64,000 bases of DNA from Tubulanus polymorphus (GCF_964204645.1 NW_027437436.1:62001-126000), one strand, 5' to 3'. Shown: positions 39,827 to 52,324, counted from the first letter of the stretch. The notes: generated from the sequence alone by a model not told the origin. Numbers and translations are program-made.

Positions 39827-40372
39827 TATGTGGGTCATGATTGTTGAGAGAAATCTTTCCCTTTATGTTTGCAAATTAGCCATTGTCCTAGTTTTAACTT
39901 CTGATTTGTACCCTGTATAGGGTTTATATATCTGTTTGTACTCTTTCATAGAAATACGACAGATATCAAATGGAATCTTTGATTTAAGACACTGTAAACC
40001 GGTACACACTAATATGTCCATCCATCCGACCTACGAGCGATCATCTCATTAATATGATAATTGCTCGTAAATCCGACAGCTACGTTTTACAACTAGAAAT
40101 ATATTAGATCAGATTCCTAATAATAAAATCATTACTATTAAGAAAATGTTATTGATTATGGATAAATTCAAAAAGAATTGACAAAATATATTGCTTTGAA
40201 TGGCCTTTACATATTGGATAGGGCGATTTTGAATTATTTTTGGGGAATTTTATCGAGAAGCTCGAACTCCCTAAGGCGATAAATTCTTTAAGGCAGATCT
40301 TTCCCGATTATGATCCCACCATATGAATTGTTCACGAAACTATTATGTATAAACACCTCACAATTAACGTAA
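39827..40372. other. No gene recognised
   Basis: AT-rich host sequence inside the 11.4 kb structure. Confidence 0.4.
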
Positions 40373-40406
40373 TCAGGGAAGTGTGATGATCATCACACTT
40401 CCCTGA
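40373..40406. repeat. 34 bp perfect palindrome
   Basis: TCAGGGAAGTGTGATGA followed directly by its complement, with no spacer. Confidence 0.85.
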
Positions 40407-40794
40407 CGTAATGAATCAGTGACGTCCTGTTGCACAAGCTATATTACACCATGATAAAAAGCCTATTATAGTCGAGGTGGATTTCTCGATGTATAAATGC
40501 AGGGAGGGTTGGGAGCTTTATGTTCAATAACATTAGGTTCCAATGTTTGCTCTATGGATTTCAAAATAAAAGAAAAATCTACGTTTAAACGTGATATCTG
40601 TTTCATTACTCGTGATATATCGGGGAATCTCTGCAATAAATTTGGACGATTTCAAAAATATTACAAAATGAGCAAATTGCGATTCTTAGTGATTTTTGCT
40701 AACAGTATTGATTCTAGCGTATACGCGGATTTGTGTGATATGTAATAAGTAACGTAGCGAATAATCAAAGTATCTACTGTAGCTAGATATGACA

Positions 40795-41507
40795 ATTAAA
40801 AATCCCCCAGAATATCTCCTTCAAAATACCTTCATCCGTTCAAAAAAGATCACCTGGTAAAGATTTCCTATGTAGAAATCTAAAAAATCTAAACCCTGGG
40901 TAAACATACCCTGGGTAAAAATCCCCCAAATATTCATACTTGGTGATTGTCAAGAACATGTGAAAGCACGATGTTTCTCGAATTTGCAATGAGACTGAAA
41001 TATGTTTGAACTTTTAAATGAAATCTTTCGTTGCGATAAATTCTTACGGATAAAATAAATTGTAAGAATTAATAAGAGTAATAAACTTTTATTTGTAATA
41101 TCTTAAGATTCGAACTGGAATATTTTTTAATTTCAGCTGTGCGATGCCATGAATTATTAGAAATAACGTACTTTTGATATTAAATATTTTAGATTCAAGC
41201 TAGTGTAATATATTTGAAATGCGCGATGAACCCCTTTACTAAGCTGTGCAATAACTACATGTATATGTACTAATTTAGTATCAATGAAACGTTAATTTGT
41301 AGTATGTTTTAATTTAAATAGCATAGTTTGTATGGGCATATTGATATCCTTACGGTGTTCGACAGTAAAATATGAATAAATTGGATATACGTATCAATAA
41401 TACGAATTAATTGACCTTAAGATTGTATCTGCTTATAATCCCTTCAAAGGGAGGGGATTACCTAATTTGAAGAATTGGGGATTTTTACCGAGGGGATTTT
41501 TGCTCGC
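40795..41507. repeat. Region flanked by inverted AAAAATCCCC motifs
   Basis: GGTAAAAATCCCCC at 40915-40928 and related copies on the left face GGGGATTTTTACCG and GGGGATTTTTGC at 41467-41500. The same words recur at 14277, 42470, 44775 and 51220. Confidence 0.45.
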
Positions 41508-41754
41508 TTACTTAGATGTTTTGAATTATTGACTTAGTTATTTTATTAAGTTTAAGTTAATCACTAGTCAGTTTATTCATTGACCACTTGCATGATAGTA
41601 CTTGATATATTCATTATATGCAATGAAATGAAATGTAAGTTCATCACATTTTTGAACTCATTAATACCGATTTTAATTGTTTTAAGCCCCATGAAAAATA
41701 TGTGATGTCATTATATTGAAAGCTTTATGTTTTATTAACATTGGCAGTAGTTCT

Positions 41755-41875
41755 CATAAATTTTCCTTGGCCTTTTTTCCGTGGCCATTTTTTCCTAGAC
41801 AAATTACCTTGGCCATTTTTTCCCTGGCCATTCATTCCTGGCCATTTTTCCTTGACCATTTTTCCAACATTCTGG
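41755..41875. repeat. CCTGGCCATTTTTTCC minisatellite
   Basis: About six units of 15-18 bp. Confidence 0.75.
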
Positions 41876-43837
41876 GGTTTTTTACAACTAACCCTTAGCA
41901 ATGCACTGTAATGAACAATTTACTTTGTTTTGCTAAATTAACTACTTGTAATCAATTCACTATAGAACTGTGGTCGATCCTAACAAAGAGTCCGGCGTGC
42001 TATTCTAAACTTCAGTGGACAAAAATCTCTTTCTAAAAATTATATTGCTAAGATATTCTTAGTCTTCATCCTTCAGCATGAACTCTAGGCCTGGATATAT
42101 TTCGGATTCATTTAATGGTATCATGTGTGTGTAGAACGTTTGGGCGAAAGTATTATCCCCCTGGATCACGCGTAAAACAAACAGAAAACATATTTTCATA
42201 CATAGGTCATCGCATTATAGAAATTGAACTGATGACAAGTTGTATTAAATCTCTATAGATGAAACACTTTTAAGGAAAATGAATTATGTTTGTTGTTTCC
42301 ATATAACTACTATCGACTTGCGCCTCGGGCTCAGTCAACTCGCCATCTTCATGATTGAAATATTTGATTAGGCAATCCTATTAAAAGTGGCGTAAATTCA
42401 TACAAGCGAATAATTTGTTGTTTCCAAAGGTTTTTGTTACCGGCTCGTCTACACGGTAATGGTCGAAATTCCCCGGTAAAAATCCCCTAAGAAGACCCAT
42501 TAAAGAGCTTATGATTTGCTGCCGCTGGTATGTTTTCGTTTGTATTGCAAAATTAAGTCCAAAATAACTGGAATCGTTTTAAAGGATTTCTGTGAAAATT
42601 TTCAATTTTTCCCCACACGTCAACAAGTGCCTTTCAAATCAAGATCGATTCCTCATGCGTAAAAACGATTGAAGCAATTTTTGCATTTTTATTTATTTAT
42701 GGTTTGATACGTCAAGATTTCAGTTAAAAGGGCAACATCATCGTTTATGTTAGCGAAGCTTGGTATACAAGCAAGCTGACAATAACAAGCCACTGAATTT
42801 TATCGGTTTAGGCTTTGTATAGCTCATTATCTATAGAAAGTCAGTGATTAAGTCCTAAGTAAATATTGCTCAATTAAAGAGAATTCATTGTACAAGCGAT
42901 GACAGGCCTATGAGGCACCCGTAAATCAAAAATGTATTTCACGGATTTTGCTGTGCGATGCGATAAATTATTGAAACTTTTTATTTGATATATCTTTGAA
43001 ATACTATTTGAAATTTGAAATATTATTTTACCAGTGCGATAACTTTTAGCATAAGTTTAGTATTAATGAAGTATTTCAATCTTTGGATAAACGTTGGAAA
43101 AATGGCAGGGGGAAAATTGCCGCTAAATAAACATTAGAATTTGCAAGTTTTGTAGTAACTTTGAGTTGTTAAATTTTACTGGACATTGGTGTATGCTGAA
43201 TATCACGAACAACGAAACATATATCTCATAAAAACGTTGATTGTCTTTTTCAACTTTCATCATTTCAATAACAATCAATCGATTTTTAAGTCGATTTAAT
43301 TACCAAAATAGCGACTATATGCGTTTGTGCTTTTAATCAACTAGTTTCCGAATCCGTGGTATGTCGATCAAATAATAATTTCTAAGTCGAGAAAAAGTAA
43401 GATGCATTCTATCAACTAATTTCAATGTAAAGACTATAATGCTTCCTATATGAATCAACACTAAATCATTCATACCACAGGCCACTTAATCTTAAGCTTG
43501 ATTGTGAGAGGTGTTTAAACATAATGGTCACATGAGTAATTAAATGGTTGTGTCACAAAGGGAGAAATCTGCCTTAGACATAACTTCCCGATATCTGGAG
43601 TTCAGGGCTTAGTAACGCATGTTTAGAATGAATTTATCCGATATTTTTGTAACATAATGTTTTCTCTCTGCAAATTCCTGACGTTTTCTGGGAGCTAACG
43701 TTCAGTGGCTAGTAGGCTGGATTGTATTTTCCCTTATTTCATAGATCTCCATGCATATGAACTTGAACTGAACTGAATGGGAACTGAGTTCGGTTAGGAG
43801 TAAAAACCTCCTTATCAACTCCTATTTCTGAATTGTA
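41876..43837. other. No gene recognised
   Basis: Low-information host DNA. GGTAAAAATCCCC at 42474-42486 is a repeat-family motif. Confidence 0.4.
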
Positions 43838-44898
43838 TAAGGTAACGTGGGGTGACTTAGCCATTGGGGTGATTTGGCCACCATAATCAATAAAAAATTA
43901 AGAAGGCACGACCCAAAAAATCAAACTGTGCTTATTATTTTCTTTGTGATATAGTTTTATTGTCATGATCGTACTGTATTATAAATTGATAATTGTCAAG
44001 AAGTCACATGACCAGTCATGTGACTTGAAGATATTCAAAATGGCGGACTGCAAACTCACGCTGTGAAGTCAAGGAATTAAGGTAGGAAAAACTTGTAATC
44101 ATGAGCACTGGAACTGAATTGTTATGTGTCATTATAATTAGTTAGTTAGTGACGTATAATTTAGAAATTGAATCTTCTGCAAGGAATTTTATACTTTAAT
44201 GTAATCAAGAAATTACTTGTTTTGGGGTGACTTGGTCACGGTGGCCATGTCACCCCACGCTTGTACCTATATAACAAGTGGTCTATGTATAAACTCTTGG
44301 ATAATAACTGATGTGCTAAACCTTATAAGCTGATAAGGTGCAATCATCGGTAGGTCTACTGGGATCTAGCCTACTGTATACTATCACAAATTTGTTTTTG
44401 TAGTACAATACCTGGTAACAGGTAAACAGGTAACCCCCCCCCCAAATTTGATTTCACAGCAAAATTCAATAAAAATACTTCTATATTCTTATGTTGAAAA
44501 ACTTGAATAGTTTTCAAAAATTTCACATTTTCCATGGCGTTTTTCACAATATTCACCTTGGATAATCTGTGACTTTTACCAAGCTACGTGCATAGAAATG
44601 ACATTATTCTGTGACTTTTAGCTACCAACATGCATAAAAATCACATTATCGTAGTTTTGATAATTTCTATAAAGAAATCTAGTTTGTAATGGTGAAATAT
44701 CTACGTACCCTAAGTAGTATTGTAAAAACTATTATCTGTTTTAATTTAGGTTTTATACTTAAGTTTGATAGAAAACTGATCTGGGGGGGGGGATTTTTCC
44801 CATGTCGGATTTTTACCGGGGGGATATTTACCGGTGGGATTATTACCTACATTCAAAATACCTTATTATCTAAGTATTTTTCGTCTTTATTTTCAGGG

Positions 44899-46449
44899 AT
44901 GCCACGAGATTATGTTAAAAAAGTTGGTGGGCGCCCATACAATTGCTATGATGCTGGTGATATGCAGGCGGCCATTCAAGCCTGCGAAGATGGTCTCTCA
45001 AAAAAGAAAGCAGCAGAATTATTCCATGTTAGTCGTACTTCTTTACGTAGACATCTGGAGGCATACAGACGTGGCGAAGAAATAAAAAAACCAGGAGGAC
45101 AGACAGTTCTCACAGCGGAAGAAGAGGAGTTGGTTGTTCATTCGTTGCAAATCCTCAGCGATTGGGGCTTTGGTTTAGATCGCAATGATATAAGATTGAT
45201 CGTGAGAGATTTTATAAGAGGCCTAGGAAGAAAAAACCAATTTAAAGGCGATCTACCAGGGGTGGATTGGATGAGACTATTTGAAGAGCGCCATAAGTCT
45301 AAAATATCGCGTCGGATTGCACAGAATTTCCCTCTCAATCGTGCCGAAGCATGTTCTCAGAAAATAGTGGATGATTTCTTTATGAAATTAGAAAAACTGT
45401 TAGATGAAAACCAGCTGCTGCATAGTCCAGGTCATATCTTCAATATGGATGAAACAGGCTTTCAAACTGACATTGGCTCGAAAAAAGTCCTATGTCGACG
45501 AGGTGATAAAAACCCACACGTAACGGTTGGTTCTAGTACCAAAACTATGTACACAGTTGTTGAATGTTGTTCTGCTGATGGTAATTTTCTAGCACCTTAT
45601 GTTGTCTACAAAGCAAAGAACTTGTATGAGTCTTGGTGCACTGGTGGGCCTGAGCGAGCGAGATATAACGTATCAGACTCTGGATGGATGGAAACTCCTC
45701 AATTTTCTGAATGGTTTAAGAAAGTTTTTCTAGAAGAGACCAAAACCATACCTGGAAAAAAGTTACTGTTATATGATGGACACAATTCTCACATCAATTT
45801 GGATGTGCTGAACCTGGCTATGCAGAATGATGTGATCATCTTTTGCATACCAGCGCACACTAGTAGTATTCTTCAACCACTTGATGTAGGGGTATATAAG
45901 GCGCTAAAACAAAGTTGGCGGAAGGTTCTAAATGAACACTACGTATCAACTAGGTTTAAATCTGTAGATAAAGCTACATTCCCTTCCCTCCTGAATAAAG
46001 TCCACCAATCTAGTTGTATGTCGCGAATGAATGCAATCAACGCATTTGAGAAATGTGGAATATACCCGCTTGATAAAACCAAGATAGGCAATGAACTACT
46101 CAAGACATCTTGCGCTTTGCCTGAAACTCCCACTGAAACTGTAACTAACGACAACGAGATAACCAGAACTGATGCCTCAAGATCCCGTGAGAATATATCC
46201 GTTCAACCGAGAGACCTTCTACGCTCGAGTACACAATTCAGAGAAGGCCCAAGTACAATCACTGTAACTGCTGAAGTCCATAGTAAGCCACCTGGTAGCA
46301 ACGTCATCACCCCTCGTCCGGAAAGATCGCAAAACTCTGATGTCCTCAGTCCAAAATCTAGTCTTGAGAAGGCATTGCTTGATCATTTCAAGTATTCTGC
46401 TCCTGAGCCTCCGAAGAAGAGAAAAAGACTAGACAGGAAATTTGCTTAA
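44899..46449 (+). CDS. pogo-like transposase (DDE_1 with psq-type HTH)
   Basis: Cuts and pastes the element. I choose ATG 44899 (MPRDYVKKVGGRPY) because ATTTTCAG precedes it and the open frame upstream to 44689 is intronic or non-coding repeat. 516 residues: psq-like helix-turn-helix at about 15-60 (AIQACEDGLSKKKAAELFHVS), a second DNA-binding CENP-B-like part at about 70-150, then the DDE core with FNMDETGF (first Asp), LLYDGHNSH (second) and SSILQPLDVGVYKALK (third). The catalytic residues are intact. It ends with a TAA at 46447-46449, but the same frame continues for 185 more codons. Confidence 0.85.
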   Translation: MPRDYVKKVGGRPYNCYDAGDMQAAIQACEDGLSKKKAAELFHVSRTSLRRHLEAYRRGEEIKKPGGQTVLTAEEEELVVHSLQILSDWGFGLDRNDIRLIVRDFIRGLGRKNQFKGDLPGVDWMRLFEERHKSKISRRIAQNFPLNRAEACSQKIVDDFFMKLEKLLDENQLLHSPGHIFNMDETGFQTDIGSKKVLCRRGDKNPHVTVGSSTKTMYTVVECCSADGNFLAPYVVYKAKNLYESWCTGGPERARYNVSDSGWMETPQFSEWFKKVFLEETKTIPGKKLLLYDGHNSHINLDVLNLAMQNDVIIFCIPAHTSSILQPLDVGVYKALKQSWRKVLNEHYVSTRFKSVDKATFPSLLNKVHQSSCMSRMNAINAFEKCGIYPLDKTKIGNELLKTSCALPETPTETVTNDNEITRTDASRSRENISVQPRDLLRSSTQFREGPSTITVTAEVHSKPPGSNVITPRPERSQNSDVLSPKSSLEKALLDHFKYSAPEPPKKRKRLDRKFA

Positions 46450-47004
46450 TGTCTCACAGTAAATGACGTTGTTGAGCGGCTCGAACAGGAAGAACAAAAG
46501 AAAGAACAGAAGAGAGCTAAAAAAAAGAAACCAAACTCAAAAATAAGAAAAAAAGTGAACGGAAACAAGGAAAATGTGTCTGATTCTGAAGATGGTAATG
46601 AAGAAGAACCGGAAATTGATGATGATAGTGATGACGACATCGGTCAACTGGAAAATGATAGCGATATGATTGGCCAAATGGAGAACATGATAGCTAGAGA
46701 GTATGAAATTGGAAAATTTGTTATTGCAGTCTATAATCAAAAGTGGTATGTCACGACAGTGTTGAAATCAAGTCCAGCAATTTCTCCAACTGTATTCTTA
46801 AAGTATAAACGATGGCATGGGGTGAATAGGTTCTCGTCACCACCTAAGGATGATATTCTGGAAACCTGTAAGGAAGATATTCTCTGTTCCATCTCTGAGT
46901 CAGATATCATCAATGTTGGTTCACGATTTGTAGGTGTGACATCAGAAAAGCTGGCCCTCATAGAGAAATGTTTTTCGAAATGGTGTGATGAGTATGGTGA
47001 ATAA
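46450..47004 (+). CDS. C-terminal extension frame of the pogo-like transposase, after an in-frame TAA
   Basis: Same frame as the transposase and open from 46450. No ATG near its start; only a GTG at 46555. It encodes a very basic stretch (KKEQKRAKKKKPNSKIRKK), an acidic stretch (EPEIDDDSDDDIG), then a compact domain (YEIGKFVIAVYNQKWYVTTV, KRWHGVNRFSSPPKDD) ending CDEYGE. The latter looks like a small nucleic-acid or chromatin reader found at the ends of transposon proteins. Either a nonsense mutation split one gene, or there is an unseen intron or read-through. Confidence 0.6.
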   Translation, partial: CLTVNDVVERLEQEEQKKEQKRAKKKKPNSKIRKKVNGNKENVSDSEDGNEEEPEIDDDSDDDIGQLENDSDMIGQMENMIAREYEIGKFVIAVYNQKWYVTTVLKSSPAISPTVFLKYKRWHGVNRFSSPPKDDILETCKEDILCSISESDIINVGSRFVGVTSEKLALIEKCFSKWCDEYGE

Positions 47005-48780
47005 TATTGTTCTACGTACTTGTGTTTTATCGTTATATAGCAATTAGTTGCCGTTATTCATGTTTTGTTGATCGTTAGAATTTTACTAAAATTTGATTGT
47101 TTAGTGTTCTTGAATAAGATTGTCTATGAATAGATTTGAATAAATTCTGGCATAACACACAACTGTACTTATGTGAAAAGTTGATAATGCATGTATATAG
47201 CATAGATTTATGAGGTATTCTGTCAGATATAAAAAAATATAGCAAGGTTCTGTTTGAAAGATTACATTCCATCAGCCTTCATTACTTTTATTCAAGAGAG
47301 AGTCATTTTCAGTTCAGACTATGGTTTTTATAGAGCATGGGATTTAACCCTGTAACGTCAGAGTTATCAAGGTTTCCTGAAGTTATTATGCTAGAATGAA
47401 AACACCACAAACATTACACCCTATTTGTAGCGTTTTTATTCTAGCATACCGTTGTATTATATCGGAAAACAGGATTTTCTGCATGTGACTGTCTAATCAA
47501 GGGATCCAGAAACAGACCCATTTACTACCCAAGCCTACTAGTCATTAACAACAATGAATTTAGTCGCAGCATGATCTTGTTCAGTATAATGGTCAGTGGT
47601 CCACAAGTAACCTATGATTGCAGAAGTAATTGCGGAACACTTCTACTAAGCTTATAGGAGATCTCTGCAATCGCAAAACCATCCTTTTTATCTTTTGACC
47701 AAGGTACCGGTGGGTAAAAACATTTTACACCGGTCAGAATAAAACTTCTCCTGAGGGTAGGGCCATGGGTTGTCATATACATGTATTATAGCTAATATGA
47801 CCAATTCACCCCATGCACTGACCAAGTCACCCATGTTGTATGGGGTGACTTGGTCACACAATAATTCCCGTTTACTCCTGATTATACAAATCATCCATAG
47901 CACTTTGGCTAACTAATGACAGGTACAAGATAACCTATGGTCCATACTATCAAACATAATAATTGGGGGAATGATTATGCAATCAAGTGATTAAGAATAT
48001 CTGATTTTAAAGACATATGGCCAAGTCACCCCACGTTACCTTATAAGGAGTGAAGAAAGAAACAAACCCTCATACCGAATACACTTTTACGTATAAATGA
48101 GAATAATGCTGACTAGGACGATGGCTAATTTGCGACCGTAAATGAAAGAAATACGACTCGAATAATTTTTTTTTATCATGCGTGACACTAGAATCTCCTA
48201 TTAACACTAGTGATGAGAGAAGAATCCACACGAATGAAATGTATCAGCTTCATGATGATCTTTAATCCTTGAATGACCATTCTTAATTAACACAAAACAC
48301 TTAATATAAATGATTTGTATCAATTACTATAGAATTTCCATTTAAAGAATGCATTTATCAAATTACGTCCATTGACTCTGAAAATGTTTCTTTAAACCCG
48401 TAAATTAGCTAAACTCGTGCCGTATTAAGCTATTTAGATTTATCGCAGTCTAGTGAAAATTTGTAAGCTGTCCTAATATATTCCCTGTATAATCAAAACT
48501 TAATTTCTATGTTATGCACGTGTTTTAATTACGATTTCCCCTCTACATGTTTATCGAAAAGGGCCTGATTACAATCTGATTACAGTTGATTGTCAACAAA
48601 GTTATAGCAATTTACTGTTAGACAAAGAAAATACAAAATCTATTTAGTTTTCTAAAATTGTATGTAGGCCTATGTCTCATACCGTCTCATTACCTCGAAC
48701 ACTGTGTATCGTATCACTCGAAATTCATAAATCTACCGGCTTTATGGCTTTAAAAAAACTAATTACACCCAAAACACCTA
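47005..48780. other. 3' part of the pogo element, then no gene
   Basis: 47005-48041 is non-coding transposon sequence with subterminal repeats (47798-47860). 48044-48780 shows nothing recognisable. Confidence 0.5.
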
Positions 48781-48814
48781 TCTTTCTAAAATTTCAGGTT
48801 ACAGCATTTAGTGG

Positions 48815-49145
48815 TGGGAGGAAAAATTCTTCCCTAAATCAATATACTTTGAATCTAAGACTCGGGTTCGTTTTCCTTCAGTTGACAAATGACAATATTT
48901 CGAATATCAGACCAGGTCCATTTTCCTTCGTTTGACCATGGACGTATAAACTAGATTATACGTCCATGGTTTGACATAGGGAAGAACAATCCTCCCGACG
49001 TCGATACTTTGAATATCAGACCTGAAGGTCAAATTCTCTTCGTTTGACCTTGGGAGGAATATTCCTCCCAAAGTCAATTCTTTGAATATCGGACCCCATG
49101 GTCAAGTTTCTATCGATTGACATTGGGAGGAATATTCCTCCCGCA
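48815..49145. repeat. 74 bp units with GGGAGGAATATTCCTCCC palindrome (right)
   Basis: Inverted relative to 38395-38645. Includes a separate hairpin at 48934-48972 (CCATGGACGTATAA and its complement). Confidence 0.75.
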
Positions 49146-49535
49146 GTCAATTTTCACAATAGCGGTCCTCTTAATTGGTGACACTCAAAGAACGCGCGGC
49201 TCAGATTTCTATTGTGCGCCTATCGCGCGCTGCGCGTGAATCACTTACGTAATCTTTTCTGTAAATGTGAAGACCTCGAGGGCATTATGTTCTCTAAAGC
49301 CCGATATTATCCCAAATTCCGGACTGTTAATAGGTTGATTTTACGGCAGAGTCGACATGTTTCGACAATTTTTAACTGTTAATTTATGAATATTTGAGGA
49401 CTTATGAACTAAAAATTAGTTAAATTTTTGATACATTTTGAGAAAGTCACAAAACATTTGAGACTGCGTTTTTATTATAGTGCGAAGCCATTGCAATAGA
49501 CAGCCCTAATGTCACATTTTAAAACTGTTACTTAC

Positions 49536-49856
49536 CAGTTCGATGAACTACGATAATATCAAAATGACGAGGTTTCGAAAATGTTTGGTTTTCCTTCACA
49601 ATAAGACATCTAAATATTGTTCCGTTGTGGAGTTTGAAATCTGCTTTGAATACTAGCTTAACGGATTTAACATGTTTCACTTTTTCGATGATGCTACGCT
49701 GATCACCCGGAATTGGTTCCCATTGTTCAGAACCTTGTCTCTTCTGTTGGAATATAACTGTAGGATTTCCAACAAGTGTTTTACAAGTATAATCAATCTC
49801 TTCTCCTTCTGTTTTAATGTCGGGTTTATCATCGGGAACAGGCTTTAGATGGATTG
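49536..49856 (-). CDS. Ig-domain exon of a cell-surface receptor
   Basis: 321 bp exon between TTCGTTTCAG and GTAAGTAAC, phase 1 at both ends, the usual phase for Ig exons. Encoded domain: HLKPVPDDKPDIKTEGEEID then YTC (first Ig cysteine), VIFQQKRQGSEQWEPIP, LVFKADFKLHNGTIFRC (second cysteine, D-x-G/N-like loop) and a closing strand HFDIIVV. One N-glycosylation site (NGT) and another (NQT). The signal-peptide exon at 52325 ends in phase 1 and joins in frame. Paralogous decayed exon at 20520-20773. Ligand unknown. Confidence 0.65.
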
Positions 49857-50488
49857 CTGAAACGAACGAATATACTAACTGTAACAAACTTGGAATAACA
49901 ATTACAACCAATAACGTGACAGCCCCCCCCCCCCCCAAAAAAAAAAGAATCCGAATAAACTGCATTTTTCCATCACCTCAACGTTTGGTTTTTACCTCTC
50001 TTTCTATTCATTCAAATTAGCATTTACTTCAAATCCCGTTGTATTCATTTAAATACATCAAGAACGAATGCAGGTTGTCAGAAAAAAAGTGCCAGTATAG
50101 TGAAATAGGATTTTTCTAAATAAATTATTCTAAATAATAGCCAAAAATGTCAAAATAGAAAAAAAAAATTCTTATTGTTATCGGTAAAATACTATATTCA
50201 TGTGACAACTCATGAAATAACTATCACAGACTCACTTTCTGGAAACCTGTTTACTCCGAGTGTATGTATTCATCTGTTATTGTTTTTTTTTTTCTCTATA
50301 TATAATTATTTTCTTTAAAAAGTATTTTTCATGGAACAACAATGACTAATTGAATTGAATTGAAATGTGATCGCCGGTGTGAGTAGAGACGAGTTGTTCG
50401 TCATAGACAGTACATCGAACTATAAGCGAACGGGAAGGTCAACTCCGTGACGTCACTATATATTTGCCTTTGCTATCTTCGAAATTGA
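49857..50488. other. Intron with homopolymer runs
   Basis: C-run plus A-run at 49922-49947 and a T-run at 50283-50294. No gene. Confidence 0.45.
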
Positions 50489-50692
50489 TCAGCGCCCTCA
50501 CCGGTGGCGATAAACAATACGTTTTCGGAAATATTTTCGAATATAATCATCACTGCGAGCATTGAACCTTACCGTTTTTCAAGATTTGGTATTAAGAATT
50601 AAATAAATCAATGAAAATCGCTAAATCAAGAATAGAGGACCGTCAATCAGTCTACAAAATCTATTGTTTATCGCCACCGGTGACGGCGCTGA
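50489..50692. repeat. MITE-like inverted repeat, 31 bp arms
   Basis: TCAGCGCC-TCACCGGTGGCGATAAACAATA type arms at 50489-50519 and 50662-50692, one mismatch, separated by 142 bp. Confidence 0.8.
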
Positions 50693-52324
50693 ACAAAACA
50701 CAAGATTACTAGCGGTACCTAGCGGATTTTTAAGGAGTCGGCATTCCCGTTGGCTAGGTAATTGTTGTATCATAGTTTGGAAAGTTTATTGTTAATTTGG
50801 CTGTCTGACACATTTTGGATCACGCATTTCTTCTCATATTTCACTCGTATATACTATAATATCTAAATTCTACAGGTAATGCCTTAAAGTAATTTGGCAA
50901 TATTTGTTCATCATATGTTAAAAGTCGCGATATTCCATCTTGTATCTTTTTTTGTATATTATTTTGTGTTTATTATTTTGTAAACTATTTTGTCCTCTGT
51001 GCATTAAGTATTTAATAGTGGAACAATAAACTGAAACTGAAATTGAAACGTCAGCCAAATTCGTTTCAAATTACCAACTTTGGAGAAAAATAATTGATAT
51101 AATCCTAGTTTTGAAAGTTAAATGCATGTTTTGCAGTGTCTCACATCTCAGTTGAACGCTTAATGTCAACCCTAGCCGCCATCACTTATAAATATCTATG
51201 TAATAAACATAATCCAGGTTTAAGCGGTAAAAATCCCCGTGGTAAAAATTCCCTTGGTAAAAATCCCCAATTATTCAGAGTAGGTCAAAATCCCCTTTTC
51301 TGACCTAGGGGATTTTAACCTACATTCGAACGGAACAGAGACATAGATAGAGTAAGACTTGCCCAAAAAGTTCTGAAACCGAAAAGGGCCGATCTGCGAG
51401 TCGTGAGCTCCGGATATCATATTCACGTGACATCTTCAAAACTATACTAGTAAGTATCCTCCTCGACTCGATTTAGATTTAAGAGACGTTCAAAAAAGGA
51501 TCGCTTTCTAAAAGTCTCTCTACAATTACAATTACATATGTTGATCCACAAAAAATTTGCATTTGCACCGAACACAAAAAACCAGGTTCAAACATGATAT
51601 ACGTATTCATGCAGTTACATAATTCATACAAACACAGTTTAAATTAGAAGAAATTACATGAATACTTATCAATCAATTAGCAATAGTTTGAGGCGGATAT
51701 TGAACAATACATATTCCAATATAAGTTAAAGAAGCTGTTTGCCCTTAGAACTTGATAATATTGTATCAATCATAATATCGCACGGTAAGAACTGGTTCAA
51801 TGCTAATCGTTGAAAGATTTACGAAAATAACCCATTAGTGGGATTCGAAACCAATAGCTTATGATAAACTAGACACCTAAGTCCTCGAAATACCGAAGAT
51901 AAATCAACATACTCATATTATATATTTCAATTTCTCGAGTTTTTCGATTATGAACATGATAGATCCGAGAGCTCACTTCAAATCCAAGTAAGTTTGGATG
52001 AATTTCGGGGGGCCAAAAGGACACGATTTTGGTGGCCCATCTCATTAAATCTTACAGCATAAGCAAATGAGCTATTCGGTATCGCGATGAACACGGATTT
52101 TACCTTGAATTTTTTTAGGAATAATTGACACTACATGAAATTCCTTAGTACTAATAGGATGAGGGATCATCAATTCGTTTCACAGCATCTGGTGGTCATA
52201 CAATAAAAATGACTTTCATCACAGACGCTCATTTGTTATAGCCAGCACTGAGGTACAAACAAACTATGACGATACACACCGGAAATATTAACACAATGCA
52301 GAGTGATGGCGGCCAGTAACTTAC
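50693..52324. other. Intron of the Ig gene; repeat pieces only
   Basis: GGTAAAAATCCCC-type units at 51223-51277 facing an inverted AGGGGATTTT at 51308. Otherwise nothing recognised. Confidence 0.4.

Larger units (their letters stand above)
43840..48041 (+). mobile_element. pogo/Tigger-like DNA transposon (Tc1/mariner superfamily)
   Basis: Inverted ends AGGTAACGTGGGGTGACTT and AAGTCACCCCACGTTACCT, flanked by TA on both sides (43838-43839 and 48042-48043). Subterminal copies of GGGGTGACTTGGTCAC at 44225-44262 and 47798-47860. The interior has a transposase gene. At 4.2 kb it is long for the group, partly because of a C-terminal extension gene. Confidence 0.85.
38073..49471. mobile_element. 11.4 kb structure bounded by about 0.6 kb complex inverted repeats
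   Basis: 38073-38660 and about 48780-49471 are inverted copies, beginning AAACGCAGTCTCAAATG on each outer side, and each containing about four 74 bp units centred on the palindrome GGGAGGAATATTCCTCCC. The interior holds MITEs, a pogo transposon and unassigned DNA, but no gene that could move it. It may be one large non-autonomous transposon or two inverted copies of a repeat. Confidence 0.55.

Noticed and set aside
44689-44898. N-terminal extension of the pogo transposase upstream of 44899
   Set aside because: The sequence is a G-run and GGGGATTTTTACCGG repeat DNA followed by a splice-acceptor-like TTTTCAG; the family start is MPRDYVKK.
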